DNA from: Alphaproteobacteria bacterium
GTDB taxonomy: Bacteria; Pseudomonadota; Alphaproteobacteria; GCA-2731375
Direction: 5' to 3'
NCBI GenBank assembly: GCA_021776235.1
Contig: JAJFGG010000014.1
Location: 1 to 64,000, forward strand
DNA length: 64,000 nucleotides
Every line of letters starts with the position of its first letter. Positions within the stretch are counted from its first letter, which is position 1. Under the pieces are notes generated by a model that had not been told where the DNA came from, searched no databases, and was given only the letters and a program-made list of their open reading frames with translations. This document shows, one piece after another, positions 35,146-44,502 of the stretch. The position numbers and the translations under genes are program-made.

Positions 35146-35996
35146 CGTGCCGCTCTCCGTAGTTTCTTCAGATATGGCCCAAAGCCGTGCCCGCCCAGCC
35201 AATAGCGCAGCAGATTGGTGACGCCCTGGCCGGTCCAGGTGGCGCCTGTCAGTCCGTCGACCTGGTGACGCGCTTCGGGGGTGCCGGGCACGACCGGGCC
35301 GCGGGCGACCCCCAGGCCGACCTCGCCATCGGCGTCCCAGACCGCCTTGCCGGCCCACAGCCGGCGCCAGGCCGGATCGTCGATCAAGGCGCCAAGGCCA
35401 GGTGTTTCGCCGTGCTCGTAGAATGCCAGGCCGATTACCGTCCTGGCATCGCCCGAGAGCCCGACATAGCCGTACAGCGTAGAACCAAAACCGCGGCCAT
35501 ATACGGGCAGCACCACGAGTTGCGGCCTGCCATCCCGCAACAACAGATGCACCGCCGCATATTTCGCACGAGTCCTGATCTGCGCCAGGTCTTCGCCGGG
35601 TGGAATGTTGATGCTTTGCGCCGGATCATTGTCCATCCCGCGTTGATCGAATGCCGCCGGATCCTTTGCCTCGGCATAATTACCAGTGGCCAGTTCCACG
35701 ACCCGCGCATCGAGATCGGCTATGTCAATGGCGCGCCGGCCAGCGCCGCCGGGGGCGTTTTCCAGGATTACAGAGATCTGCTGCATTTGCGCGAACTGCT
35801 TGTTGGCGATCTGCTTTGGCCGTAGCAGAACCGCTGACCCGGCGACCAGCACCGAAGCAAAGATGCAGACCAGCAGCGTGACGATGACCGCCTTGGCCGG
35901 ACTGTCGTTCGGTAGCGCCCGGAAGCGCCGCAAAAGAGAGCTTGCCCCGGCGCGGTCGCCGCCGTGCTGGCCACCATGTTGGTCGTCGTCAGGCAC
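35142..35996 (-). CDS. nqrC: Na+-NQR subunit C
   Basis: A 284-residue subunit with one N-terminal membrane helix (about residues 36-58) and a periplasmic FMN-binding domain. The covalent FMN threonine is in [13 protein letters not shown], with Thr at about residue 253. The family variant here is TGAT rather than the commoner SGAT. Conserved [14 protein letters not shown] and [13 protein letters not shown] segments precede it. The extra N-terminal 30 residues are His-, Gln- and Gly-rich ([12 protein letters not shown]). It overlaps nqrB by eight bases and nqrD by four. Confidence 0.95.
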   Translation of the reverse strand: MPDDDQHGGQHGGDRAGASSLLRRFRALPNDSPAKAVIVTLLVCIFASVLVAGSAVLLRPKQIANKQFAQMQQISVILENAPGGAGRRAIDIADLDARVVELATGNYAEAKDPAAFDQRGMDNDPAQSINIPPGEDLAQIRTRAKYAAVHLLLRDGRPQLVVLPVYGRGFGSTLYGYVGLSGDARTVIGLAFYEHGETPGLGALIDDPAWRRLWAGKAVWDADGEVGLGVARGPVVPGTPEARHQVDGLTGATWTGQGVTNLLRYWLGGHGFGPYLKKLRRAAR

Positions 35997-37092
35997 TGCG
36001 CCTCGCCCTCCGTCTGATGTTGGCGTACATCACCCCATAATCGATCAGTGGCGCCAGAATGTTGCCGAACAGAATGGCGAACATGACGCCATCGGGGTGG
36101 GTGGAATTGGTCACCCGGATCAGGATCACCAAGGCGCCGATCAACAAGCCGTAAATCCAGCGGCCGCTGTCCGTCATAGGGGCGCTGACAGGGTCGGTCG
36201 CCAGAAAAACCATGCCAAACGCGAAACTGCCCAGCACCAGGTGCCAATGCCAGGCCAGCCCGGCGAAGGCATTGGCGGGATCGCCGCCCTGATTGAACAG
36301 CAGCGCCGCGCCAATCATGCCAATCAGCATGCCGGCCATGATGCGGGTAGAGGCGACCCGTGTCGCGATCAGCAGGGCAGCGCCCAGGATACAGGCCAGT
36401 GTCGAACTGGCGCCGATCGGTCCGGGCACCAGTCCCAGGAACGACTGCAGCCAGGTGGAGCCGATCCATGCCAGGGCTTGCGCGCCGCCATCCGCCACCG
36501 TCTGCAAGGGCGTCGCGCCGCTTAATCCATGCACCGCCCAGGCCGTTTCACCCACCATTTGCGCGGGATATGTGACATAGAGGAAGGCTAGGCCGGTCAG
36601 CGCCGGGTTGAGAAAATTCTTGCCGGTACCGCCAAAGATCTCCTTGCCGACGACAATGCCGAAACTCATACCCAGAACCACCTGCCAGAGCGGCACCGCG
36701 GGCGGCAGGCTGAGGGTAAACAGCAGGGCGACCAACACATAATCGCCACGACGACCGCCGCCTCGCCCCCGCACGAAAATGGTTTCCCAGATGCCGGCCG
36801 AGATCAGGGCCGCGGCAAAGACCGGCAGGAAGACCAGCAGGCCGTGGCTGACCGAGGCCAGGAAACTGGCCGGGTTGTAGCCGATGCCAAGGACGGCGAT
36901 GACCGCGCCATGCCAGCCCGGTGCGGATTGCATACCGGCCTGGAATAACAGCACGTTGGCCTGGTATCCGGTGTTGTAAATGCCGACCAGGACACAGGGC
37001 ATAAGCGCAGCGATGACAATATTCATCGCCCGCGAAAGGTTCATGGCATCGCGGACATGGGGCGCGCGCAGGGTCGCAGTACCTGTCACCAT
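35989..37092 (-). CDS. nqrB: Na+-NQR subunit B (short N-terminus)
   Basis: A 367-residue membrane subunit with about ten helices that holds riboflavin, the Na+ path and a covalent FMN. The FMN threonine is in VHGLSGATPLQ, Thr at about residue 194. Conserved APHVRDAMNLSRAM, VGIYNTGYQ and GKNFLNPALTG are present. Most NqrB proteins are roughly 400-415 residues; this one lacks about 40 residues before APHVRD, a stretch that is cytoplasmic in relatives. The start overlaps the nqrA stop (37086-37092), so a longer N-terminus is not easily hidden; the short form seems genuine. Confidence 0.94.
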   Translation of the reverse strand: MVTGTATLRAPHVRDAMNLSRAMNIVIAALMPCVLVGIYNTGYQANVLLFQAGMQSAPGWHGAVIAVLGIGYNPASFLASVSHGLLVFLPVFAAALISAGIWETIFVRGRGGGRRGDYVLVALLFTLSLPPAVPLWQVVLGMSFGIVVGKEIFGGTGKNFLNPALTGLAFLYVTYPAQMVGETAWAVHGLSGATPLQTVADGGAQALAWIGSTWLQSFLGLVPGPIGASSTLACILGAALLIATRVASTRIMAGMLIGMIGAALLFNQGGDPANAFAGLAWHWHLVLGSFAFGMVFLATDPVSAPMTDSGRWIYGLLIGALVILIRVTNSTHPDGVMFAILFGNILAPLIDYGVMYANIRRRARRSA

Positions 37093-38420
37093 TCTTTTTC
37101 CACCCGGTCGAGCATCTGTCTCAACAAGCCGCCATGATCAATCCTGCTGGCACAGACAACGCTGCAAAGCGCCAGGTCTTCCTCGTCGAGCTCCAGGCAA
37201 CCCAGCGCCTGTGCCATATCCGAATCGCCGACCATCAGCGCACGAAGCAGCGGTGTCGGCAGCACGTCAAGCGGCATCACCCGCTCATAGCCACCCATGG
37301 GAACCAGGGGGGCCGCGGCGCCCCGTTGCGCGGTGGTCAGCGCGAACCTGGATCTGGCAGGCCGATTGGTCGCCAGCATGTTGTATATCGTGAAGCCATG
37401 CGAGGCCGCTTCGGTAGCCTCGACGTCTTCGGCAAGAACCGAAACCTGACCGTGAAAGCGGCCGAGATAGGCCACCTCGCCGACGGCCCGGCGGCCGGAC
37501 AAAATGGAACCGGAAATGACCCGGCAATGGCCGTCGTCCAGTTCGCCCCTGAGCAGATCGGCGGTATTCGCGCCCAGACGGGTGCGGACCAGCCGGGGCC
37601 GCCTGACGGGCGGCCCGGCGATCGAAATGGTCCGCTCGACCGAAAGCCGGCCCGTTGTGAACAGCATTCCAATGGCAATGACATCCTGATAGTTGAGGTG
37701 CCAGACGGTTTTCTTCGCACTTACCGGCTCCAGGAAATGGATATGGGTTCCCACCAGCCCGGCGGGATGCGGACCGGCGAACTCGACGGCCAGGACATTC
37801 GGCCCCGCACCTTTGGGAAGTCCGGCGCGGGGCGCCTGGCAGACATAGACATTGCCGTCGGTCAGATGGGAAATAGCCGTGAGGCCGTTTGCGAAGGCGC
37901 CGCGGTTGGCCCCGACAATCACCTCCGCCTGCGCCGCCAGCGGGTTGCTGTCCATGGCCGTGACAAAGATCGCCGCCGGCGGGGCGTCAGGGTCCGCAAG
38001 CCGGCTGTAGGGCCGCGTTCGCAGCGCAGTCCAAAGCCCCGACTGCAGCAACGCGTCCGTCACCTGGTCGCGGCGAAGCGTGGCCAGTGCCGCTTCCGGC
38101 CAGGAAGGGAATGTTGTCTCGTCGTCGCCCTCCAGCTTGATGACAACGGACGCCAACGCGCGCCGTGCGCCGCGGTTAACCGCATCGACGCGACCGCTGC
38201 CCGGCGCCGTAAACAAAATTCGCGGGTTTGTCCGGTCCGTGAAAAGCGCTTGTCCGAGCTTTACCCGTTCGCCGGCCTCGACCAGCATCCGCGGCCGCAG
38301 GCCGGCATGGTCAGCACCGATCAGGGCGACGCTGGAGACCGCGGCGCCGTCCGTGATCAGCTGTTCCGGTGCTCCCGCCAACGGCAGGTCCAGGCCTTTG
38401 ACAATTCGTATGGGTATCAT
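37086..38420 (-). CDS. nqrA: Na+-NQR subunit A
   Basis: A 444-residue peripheral subunit. It begins MIPIRIVKGLDLPLAGAPEQ, the normal NqrA start, and includes GADHAGLRPRMLVEAGERVKLGQ, FTAPGSGRV and GTHIHFLEP. The frame is open to 38444, but the ATG at 38420 gives the family N-terminus, with GAGG upstream. NqrA is the first gene of the cluster, and translation runs into nqrB through a seven-base overlap. It likely participates in ubiquinone binding. The P-type ATPase gene ends 95 bases upstream on the same strand. Confidence 0.95.
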   Translation of the reverse strand: MIPIRIVKGLDLPLAGAPEQLITDGAAVSSVALIGADHAGLRPRMLVEAGERVKLGQALFTDRTNPRILFTAPGSGRVDAVNRGARRALASVVIKLEGDDETTFPSWPEAALATLRRDQVTDALLQSGLWTALRTRPYSRLADPDAPPAAIFVTAMDSNPLAAQAEVIVGANRGAFANGLTAISHLTDGNVYVCQAPRAGLPKGAGPNVLAVEFAGPHPAGLVGTHIHFLEPVSAKKTVWHLNYQDVIAIGMLFTTGRLSVERTISIAGPPVRRPRLVRTRLGANTADLLRGELDDGHCRVISGSILSGRRAVGEVAYLGRFHGQVSVLAEDVEATEAASHGFTIYNMLATNRPARSRFALTTAQRGAAAPLVPMGGYERVMPLDVLPTPLLRALMVGDSDMAQALGCLELDEEDLALCSVVCASRIDHGGLLRQMLDRVEKEW

Positions 38421-38514
38421 GGCGCCTCGGGGTTCCATTCGCACAAACGAATCTTCTGCCCTTCACCAGGATATTTCAACCATTTCAAGCGGTGGCGGCA
38501 CGCACTTGGTTGTG

Positions 38515-41202
38515 TCACCAGGTCAGCCATTTCAGGACAAACGGGTTCTCCTTACGTACGAACACGCGGCGCAGTTCGTCGCCCAGCAGAATCAGAATCG
38601 CAAATGGAATGCTCAAGGCGATTTGCCACGGCGCAAGCGGTGCGGTTCCGAAAAAGGTATTAAGAATAGGTACATAGGAAATGAGCATCAGCAGCAGCAG
38701 CTCCGTGCCGATGCCCAGAAGAACCAGCCGGTTGGTCAGGACGCCGACCGTCAGAAGGCTCTGCTGCCGTGTCCGGCAGATGATGACATCGGCAATCTGG
38801 CAAATAATGATCGATGCGAAAAAGCCGGTGATCGCCGTCCGGTACAGCGGGTCGGTGGACGGCAGGTCTTGGCCCCATTGCCACCCGCCCGCATAGAGAA
38901 TGACGAAATAGCTGAAAAATCCCGCCGCCGCCTGAATCATGCCAATAATGCCATAGCTCATGAGCAGCAAATTCCCCGAAAGAAGGCGTTCCCCGCGCTT
39001 ACGCGGTTTATTCCGCATGATATCCGTTTCGGGCGGTTCCGCACCGAGACCCAGGGCCGGGAGGATGTCGGTGCCAAGGTCGATACTGAGGATCAAGACA
39101 ACGGTCAGCGGCAAGGGAATATCGAGCAGGACATAAGCCAGAAACGGCAGTATTTGGGGAATATTGCTGGTCAGTATGTAGGCGATGAACTTCTTGATAT
39201 TGTCGAAAATCGCGCGCCCCTCTTCGACGGCGCTGACGATGGTGGCGAAATTGTCGTCCATCAGCACCATGTTGCTTGCTTCCTTGGCGACATCCGTGCC
39301 CATGAGCCCCATGGCGACGCCCATATCCGCGTTCTTCAACGCCGGTGCATCATTGACGCCATCGCCGGTAACGGTGACGATTTCACCCAGTGCCTGATAG
39401 GCCTGCACCACACGCAGTTTTTGCGTCGGCGCAATGCGCGCGAAGATCAATTCGTCCTCTGTTTCGAGGGTTTCAGCCAGCTCGGAATCGCTCATGGCCG
39501 TCAGCTCGCTACCGTGGACGATCCTGCCATGACCTGAAATCAGACCGATCTGGCGTCCAATGGTTTCCGCCGTAAGACCGAAATCACCGGTCAGCATGAC
39601 GACCTTTATGCCGGCCGTGTGGCATTTGGCCAGCGCGCCGGGCACCTCCGCCCGGGGCGGATCGATCATGCCGATGAGGCCGATGAATGTATAACCCGCC
39701 TCGGGAACATCCCCGCGCTGGGCCGGGCGCCAGGCGAAGCCAAGGCCGCGCTCGCCCCGGCCCGCCAGCATGCGATAGTCATCGATCACCTGGCTGCGTC
39801 GCGTAAGGTCGAGCGGCAGCACCTCGCCGTCAAGCATGATCTGATCGCACATTTCCAAGACCACTTCCGGGGCGCCTTTAAGGTGGGCCCGCGGCTGCCC
39901 GCCGTCCGGTGGCGCCGTCACGGTGATCATCCGCTTGACGGTCGAATTGAACGGCTGCTCGGCAATTTTCGTCTCGCGGCGGACCGCTTCAAGATCGGCA
40001 AGGTCATTGACGCACAGTAGAAGCGCACCGTCGGTTGCGTCGCCGGAAAAGCCGCCGTCCGAAAGATAGGCGTTGTTGCACAGGGCCATGGCCCGAAGGA
40101 GATGTTGCAAAACGGGATCGTCGGCCAACTCCTGGCCGCCAGTTGAATAGGCCCGCCCGCCCAGCATAATGGTATTCACGCCCAGTCTGTTCTGAGTCAG
40201 GGTGCCGGTCTTGTCGGTGCAGATGACCGTCGTGCTGCCAAGGGTTTCGACACTCTCCAGGTTCTTGATCAGGGCATTTTTGCGCGCCATGCGCTTGCTC
40301 GCCATGGTCAGCGCCAGGGTCACCGTCGGCAGCAGGCCTTCCGGCACGTTGGCGACGATAATGCCGATGGCGAAGATCAGACTGGCAATGGCGCCATTGC
40401 CGATCCCCACGCTGACCAGAAAGAACGCGACACCGAGGAATATCGCGATGGCGCTGATCACCTTGATGAAATACCTGAGCTCCTTGTGGATCGGCGTTTC
40501 CACCTCTGCCGTGGCCTTGGTCAGCGCGACGATGCCGCCGATCTGCGTTGCCATGCCGGTATTGCAGACCAGGATCCGGCCCTCGCCATTCTGTACAAGG
40601 GTGCCGGAAAACACCATGTTGGCGCTTTCCAGGATGCTCTTCTGGCTGAGCACCGGTTCAAGCAATTGCGGTTCGCTCTCGCCCGTCAGACTGGACATAT
40701 CCACTTTCAGCCCGCTGCCCTCGATCAGCCTGCCGTCCGCCGGGACACGGTCTCCCTCGTGCAGAATTATGACGTCTCCCGGCACCAGTTTGCCGGCCTC
40801 CACCTCATGCGCGGCGCCGTCGCGCAATACCGTAACCATGGCCGGAAGCATTTTCCTGAAGCTGTCCAGGATCTGCTCGCTCTGGTGTTCCTGCAGGTAT
40901 GTGAACACGGCGTTCAACAGGACGACGGCAAACAGCGCGATGGCGATATAGAGATTTCCCTGTTCCGGATCCAGCTGCTCGGCCACAACCGCGAGCAGGC
41001 CGCCAACCATCAGCAGCAGAGCAAAGAAATTCTTGAACTGGAGCAGAAACTTGACGAATTCGGGCACGTCCCCGCGCACCCGCAATTCGTTGCGCCCATG
41101 CGCCTGCAACCGGCGTTGCGCCTCCGGCTCGCTCAGCCCTTGTCTGGAACTATCCAATTGCCGAAACAGATTGCTAATGCTCAATTTGTGAAACTCTGAC
41201 AT
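38515..41202 (-). CDS. P-type cation ATPase resembling Na+/K+-ATPase alpha subunits
   Basis: An 895-residue P2-type ATPase. It has the actuator motif SSLTGESEPQ (TGES at about 173-176), the helix-4 motif NVPEGLLPTVTLALT (about 285-299), the phosphorylation site CTDKTGTLTQNRL (Asp at about 330), the nucleotide-site KGAPEVVLEMC, and the hinge TGDGVNDAPALKNADMGVAMG. The VPEGLL and SLTGESEPQ spellings match the IIC (Na+/K+ or H+/K+) branch better than SERCA-like IIA pumps (VPEGLP is usual in IIA). AAGGAATAT precedes the ATG. It lies just upstream of nqrA on the same strand, which suggests sodium handling, but ion specificity is inferred. No beta subunit is seen. Confidence 0.9.
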   Translation of the reverse strand: MSEFHKLSISNLFRQLDSSRQGLSEPEAQRRLQAHGRNELRVRGDVPEFVKFLLQFKNFFALLLMVGGLLAVVAEQLDPEQGNLYIAIALFAVVLLNAVFTYLQEHQSEQILDSFRKMLPAMVTVLRDGAAHEVEAGKLVPGDVIILHEGDRVPADGRLIEGSGLKVDMSSLTGESEPQLLEPVLSQKSILESANMVFSGTLVQNGEGRILVCNTGMATQIGGIVALTKATAEVETPIHKELRYFIKVISAIAIFLGVAFFLVSVGIGNGAIASLIFAIGIIVANVPEGLLPTVTLALTMASKRMARKNALIKNLESVETLGSTTVICTDKTGTLTQNRLGVNTIMLGGRAYSTGGQELADDPVLQHLLRAMALCNNAYLSDGGFSGDATDGALLLCVNDLADLEAVRRETKIAEQPFNSTVKRMITVTAPPDGGQPRAHLKGAPEVVLEMCDQIMLDGEVLPLDLTRRSQVIDDYRMLAGRGERGLGFAWRPAQRGDVPEAGYTFIGLIGMIDPPRAEVPGALAKCHTAGIKVVMLTGDFGLTAETIGRQIGLISGHGRIVHGSELTAMSDSELAETLETEDELIFARIAPTQKLRVVQAYQALGEIVTVTGDGVNDAPALKNADMGVAMGLMGTDVAKEASNMVLMDDNFATIVSAVEEGRAIFDNIKKFIAYILTSNIPQILPFLAYVLLDIPLPLTVVLILSIDLGTDILPALGLGAEPPETDIMRNKPRKRGERLLSGNLLLMSYGIIGMIQAAAGFFSYFVILYAGGWQWGQDLPSTDPLYRTAITGFFASIIICQIADVIICRTRQQSLLTVGVLTNRLVLLGIGTELLLLMLISYVPILNTFFGTAPLAPWQIALSIPFAILILLGDELRRVFVRKENPFVLKWLTW

Positions 41203-41316
41203 ATATTCCTTTATACGGGCGGGCCGGACGATCCATCAACCGCGCAATAACATCCATGCTCCTTGATGAGAATCATTCAGTAGAGAATTTCCGGGCCATT
41301 TTGAAAGGCGATCACC

Positions 41317-41904
41317 ATGGACAATGAGCTGACGGCTTTGGTGGCGCGCATTCGCCTTCTGGAGGAAGAGGTGGAACAGAAGCTGGAAGAACGCCGCGCT
41401 TCATTTCAATACAGTATCGACCGCCGCCGCGTCGTCTTCGAGGAAAGCGTCCGCCAGCAACACCGCCGTATCAAGGTCGGGCTGCTATCATTCCTGCGTA
41501 ACGCGCCCGTGCTCTACATGCTGTCGACGCCGGCGGTTTACGCCCTGGTCCTGCCGATTATCCTGTTGGATCTTTGCGTTTCGATTTTCCAGATGCTCTG
41601 TTTCCCGTTATGGGGTATGCCAAAAATCGCCCGCGCCGACTACATCTTCATTGACCGGCACTATCTGGCCTATCTCAACGGCGTGCAAAAACTGAATTGT
41701 GTTTATTGCAGCTATGCCAACGGTGTCATCGCCTTCACGGCGGAAGTTGCCGGCCGAACGGAGAAATTCTGGTGCCCGATCAAGCACGCCCGCAGGGTGC
41801 AAAATCCACACCGTTATTACGACGATTTTCTCGATTACGGCGATGGCGTCGATTATGCCGAGAAACTGAAAAAACTGCGCCAGGATATTACGGGCACCGA
41901 ATAG
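41317..41904 (+). CDS. Conserved hypothetical membrane protein with coiled coil
   Basis: A 195-residue protein with an N-terminal charged coiled-coil (about residues 4-55, RIRLLEEEVEQKLEERRASF), two close hydrophobic helices (about 68-105) and a cytosolic C-terminal part. That part has the cysteine-containing signature LNGVQKLNCVYCSYANGVIAF, then a CPIKHARR segment that could bind metal together with it. I recognise it only as a recurrent uncharacterised proteobacterial protein. It is divergent from the P-type ATPase, with 114 bases between, so the two might share regulation. It is convergent with the DUF3604 gene. Confidence 0.75.
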   Translation: MDNELTALVARIRLLEEEVEQKLEERRASFQYSIDRRRVVFEESVRQQHRRIKVGLLSFLRNAPVLYMLSTPAVYALVLPIILLDLCVSIFQMLCFPLWGMPKIARADYIFIDRHYLAYLNGVQKLNCVYCSYANGVIAFTAEVAGRTEKFWCPIKHARRVQNPHRYYDDFLDYGDGVDYAEKLKKLRQDITGTE

Positions 41905-41913
41905 ACGCCATGG

Positions 41914-41930
41914 GCGCCGCCCAGCGGCGC
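41914..41930. terminator. Possible terminator hairpin
   Basis: GCGCCG (41914-41919) and CGGCGC (41925-41930) form a six-pair GC stem with a five-base loop in the gap between convergent genes. There is no U-tract, so it is only a weak terminator candidate. Confidence 0.35.
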
Positions 41931-41988
41931 ACCCGCCCACCCCAGATGGCCGGACGCTTCCGGCCAATCCGGCGCGGTGGCGGCCCGC

Positions 41989-43914
41989 CTATTTTTTGGC
42001 CATCTTTTTCGCCGCCGGCGTGTACCAGATCGGCGACGAGTAGGCCCGCTCCTGGATACTGGCCGGCACGCCCTTGGGCGGGTCGACACCCAGCTTCTTG
42101 GCATCATAGGTCGACCAGCGCGGCGTCGGGATTTCCAGCACCCGCACGTAGTAGACGGCCTTTAATTTCGCATTGAAATCCGGGTCGGTCCAGACGGCAG
42201 CCAGCTGACTGTCGCCGATGTTATTGCTGTAGGTCGCCTTCTTGATGTCGACCGTGTTGCCCACCGGCGGCAGCTTGCCGGTCTTGGCATCGGGCTCGCG
42301 GCCGTCCGACCAGGCGATGTCGTAGATCTTTTCCCGTGGCTGGCCGTTCCTGGGAGATGACCAGCCCTTGACGATCTGGATGCGGTCGAGATTGCCGCTT
42401 TCGGGGTCCTTCAAGGCCCAGACGGCAAAGCTTGGGGCCTTGGCCCCGGGCGGCTTGCTTTGCAAATCGCGCCCCATGGGCACGCCGCCGGCATAGGCCT
42501 TCTTCACGAACGCCTTGTCCTTGACCAGGCTCTTGGAATAGTCCCAGCCGCCGAAGAAACGCAGGCGGATAAGGGTGCCGGTGGTGCCGTAGGTTTCCTT
42601 CGACAGCATGCCGTTGAAGATACCCTCGCGGGTATTTTCCGTGGCCCAGACGGCGGTCGTGCCGGCGCTGGAGACCGTATAACCGTTTTCCCCGGTCGCA
42701 TTCGGGGTCGGGTTGAGCCGCTTCTTCGGCGTGTCGTCCATCCCGCCGTGCGCACCCTGCCAGTCCCACTCTTCGTTGCCCTGAATTCCCGAATGCACAT
42801 CCGCCCCGGCCGTGACGCCCATCTTGTAGGGGTTGAAGCCCAGCTCGCTCTCCAGCTTCATCCCCAATACCAGTCCCTGACGGTAATAGCCGCCCTTGAC
42901 CGCGGAGGGAACGTTTTGCGCGATCAGGCTGGCGAACGGTTCAAAAGAGGCGAACTCGTCGTTCGGCGAGAGCCAGGGGTGGGCTTCGGAGTTACCCTTG
43001 GTCTGGTGGATCTCGAACAGCGGCTCGTTCTCCATCTGCCGCCGGGCATAGCGCGCATCTATGGGGCCGCCGGAAAACGCGCCGCCACCGCGGAATTTGT
43101 TCCGCCCGAACATCCAACCGTCGGAGACATTGGAATTGTGCGGGATGGCCAAGACGTCGATGCCCTGATTGCGCTGGATCTCCATATAGGTCCACAGGTC
43201 CTCGGGTTGGGTTGAATCGAAGGACGAGAACGGTATCACCGGCGGCCGGTTCTTGAAGAAGACGTTGCGGTGCATGTTCGCGCCGTTGGGAATGGAGGTC
43301 CATTCGTAGGCGTAGAGGGCCGTGAACTTGCCGGGCTCGTTGAATCTGTCCGCCGTTTTGACGAACTTCCCCCAATACCCGACCCGCAATTCGGGCGTCA
43401 CATATTCTGTCAAAGGCTTGTTGTTAACCAGGGATCCAATAAGCGTTACCACCGCGCCCGCGGCCGCCTTCGGGTCCGTGCGCATATTGGCGAGGCTCTT
43501 GGCGAAATCGGACTTCGACAGCGGGCTTTTCGGATTGGTCAGATCCTTGAGGACGCCGTAATATTCCGAATGGTCGGTGATCGCGACGAAGTCGTAGGGC
43601 GTGCGCCGCTTTATGGTCGCGCCGGTCGTGGACAGCTTGATCGCCTCACCCCTGGCAAAGCGGTAGGCATCCTCCCAGGTCTGCGTGACACCGGCCGTGA
43701 ACGCGTCGAACGAATTGCGCGTGTGCATGTGCTCTTCGCCAAAATAGACGTTCTTCAGGGGGTTCTTTTTGCCCGCGCTGCGGCCCGGTTCGCCGATGGA
43801 GCGCCCGTCGCTGGTTTGCGCGGAAACCGCGCCGGGCTGGCCCGCGAAAGCCCCGAGCACAAGGGCTGCAATGGCGAATTTCGAACTAGTTGCAAGAGTC
43901 CTGAGCATTATCAT
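41989..43914 (-). CDS. DUF3604 domain-containing secreted protein
   Basis: A 641-residue exported protein of the DUF3604 family, which has a PHP-like metal-binding fold; the function is unproven, with phosphoesterase or sulfatase-like activity suggested. A signal peptide ends in AVSA at about residue 33. Motif evidence: VYFGEEHMHTRNSFDAF (HxH at about 61-63), FVAITDHSEYYGVL, LYAYEWTSIPNGANMHRNVFF, VLAIPHNSNVSDG and GVTAGADVHSG, which supply the metal-ligand histidines and aspartates. ATG 43914 follows GAGGA; the frame is open to 43938 and another ATG lies at 43908. Length is normal for the family. It stands alone, convergent with the hypothetical gene. Confidence 0.9.
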   Translation of the reverse strand: MIMLRTLATSSKFAIAALVLGAFAGQPGAVSAQTSDGRSIGEPGRSAGKKNPLKNVYFGEEHMHTRNSFDAFTAGVTQTWEDAYRFARGEAIKLSTTGATIKRRTPYDFVAITDHSEYYGVLKDLTNPKSPLSKSDFAKSLANMRTDPKAAAGAVVTLIGSLVNNKPLTEYVTPELRVGYWGKFVKTADRFNEPGKFTALYAYEWTSIPNGANMHRNVFFKNRPPVIPFSSFDSTQPEDLWTYMEIQRNQGIDVLAIPHNSNVSDGWMFGRNKFRGGGAFSGGPIDARYARRQMENEPLFEIHQTKGNSEAHPWLSPNDEFASFEPFASLIAQNVPSAVKGGYYRQGLVLGMKLESELGFNPYKMGVTAGADVHSGIQGNEEWDWQGAHGGMDDTPKKRLNPTPNATGENGYTVSSAGTTAVWATENTREGIFNGMLSKETYGTTGTLIRLRFFGGWDYSKSLVKDKAFVKKAYAGGVPMGRDLQSKPPGAKAPSFAVWALKDPESGNLDRIQIVKGWSSPRNGQPREKIYDIAWSDGREPDAKTGKLPPVGNTVDIKKATYSNNIGDSQLAAVWTDPDFNAKLKAVYYVRVLEIPTPRWSTYDAKKLGVDPPKGVPASIQERAYSSPIWYTPAAKKMAKK

Positions 43915-44046
43915 GTTTTCCTCTGTAAAACGCTGCATCGGTCTGCCTGACGCCGATCATGGTTGTCTCCAGTGGTGCCACCACCCCATGCTGCATTACG
44001 GTAGTATCGATTGACGCGGCATTGCAATATTTTCCTAACTTAATTT

Positions 44047-44307
44047 AGAGCATGTCGCGGCTAATCTGATCCATTTGACCGGTCCACCAGGACCCGTGGG
44101 TAGGCGCGGTTCGCAGCGCGATGTGGGGCATCGGGCAAGAACCGTAACGCCGCCACGGATCCTGGTGGACCGGCCTGCGGTGGCGCAGCCAAGCCATTGG
44201 GCGGCGTTGCGCGGCTTACCCGATGTCCCACATCGCGCCGCGCCACGCGCCTACCCCAATGGCTTGGCTGCGCCATCAAATGTATCAGATTAACCGCGAC
44301 ATGCTCT
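44047..44307. mobile_element. 261-bp MITE-like nested palindrome
   Basis: Terminal inverted repeats of about 33 bases (44047-44079 and 44275-44307, three mismatches) begin AGAGCATGTCGCGG. Inside, three more arm pairs are visible: GGTCCACCAGGA (44081-44092) with its complement at 44160-44171, GGGTAGGCGCG (44098-44108) with 44246-44256, and a perfect 20-base pair at 44182-44201 and 44255-44274. The whole segment can fold into a large cruciform. It carries no credible gene; short frames across it are by-products. The end sequence is the same TAGAGCATG motif as smaller palindromes in this window. It lies between the DUF3604 gene and the next small gene. Confidence 0.8.
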
Positions 44308-44502
44308 CGATCCGTGCGGAAGCCGCTGGATGGAGGCGGTGCGGCGGAAAGTGTCACGTCTGCGGCAAAATTCCCTGTTAATCATCCCGCCTGGGTGTTA
44401 ATCGTGCCGCCGGGACGTTTTCGCTTACGCCAACCAGGCGCGAGCCGGAAGCGCCAAGCCCTGGTTTTCAATGAGATCGAATCCGCACAGGAAGGAACCG
44501 CC

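Noticed and set aside
44061-44357. Short frames across the nested palindrome with internally repeated protein sequence
   Set aside because: The repetition is produced by the DNA inverted repeats; there is no start signal or family resemblance.
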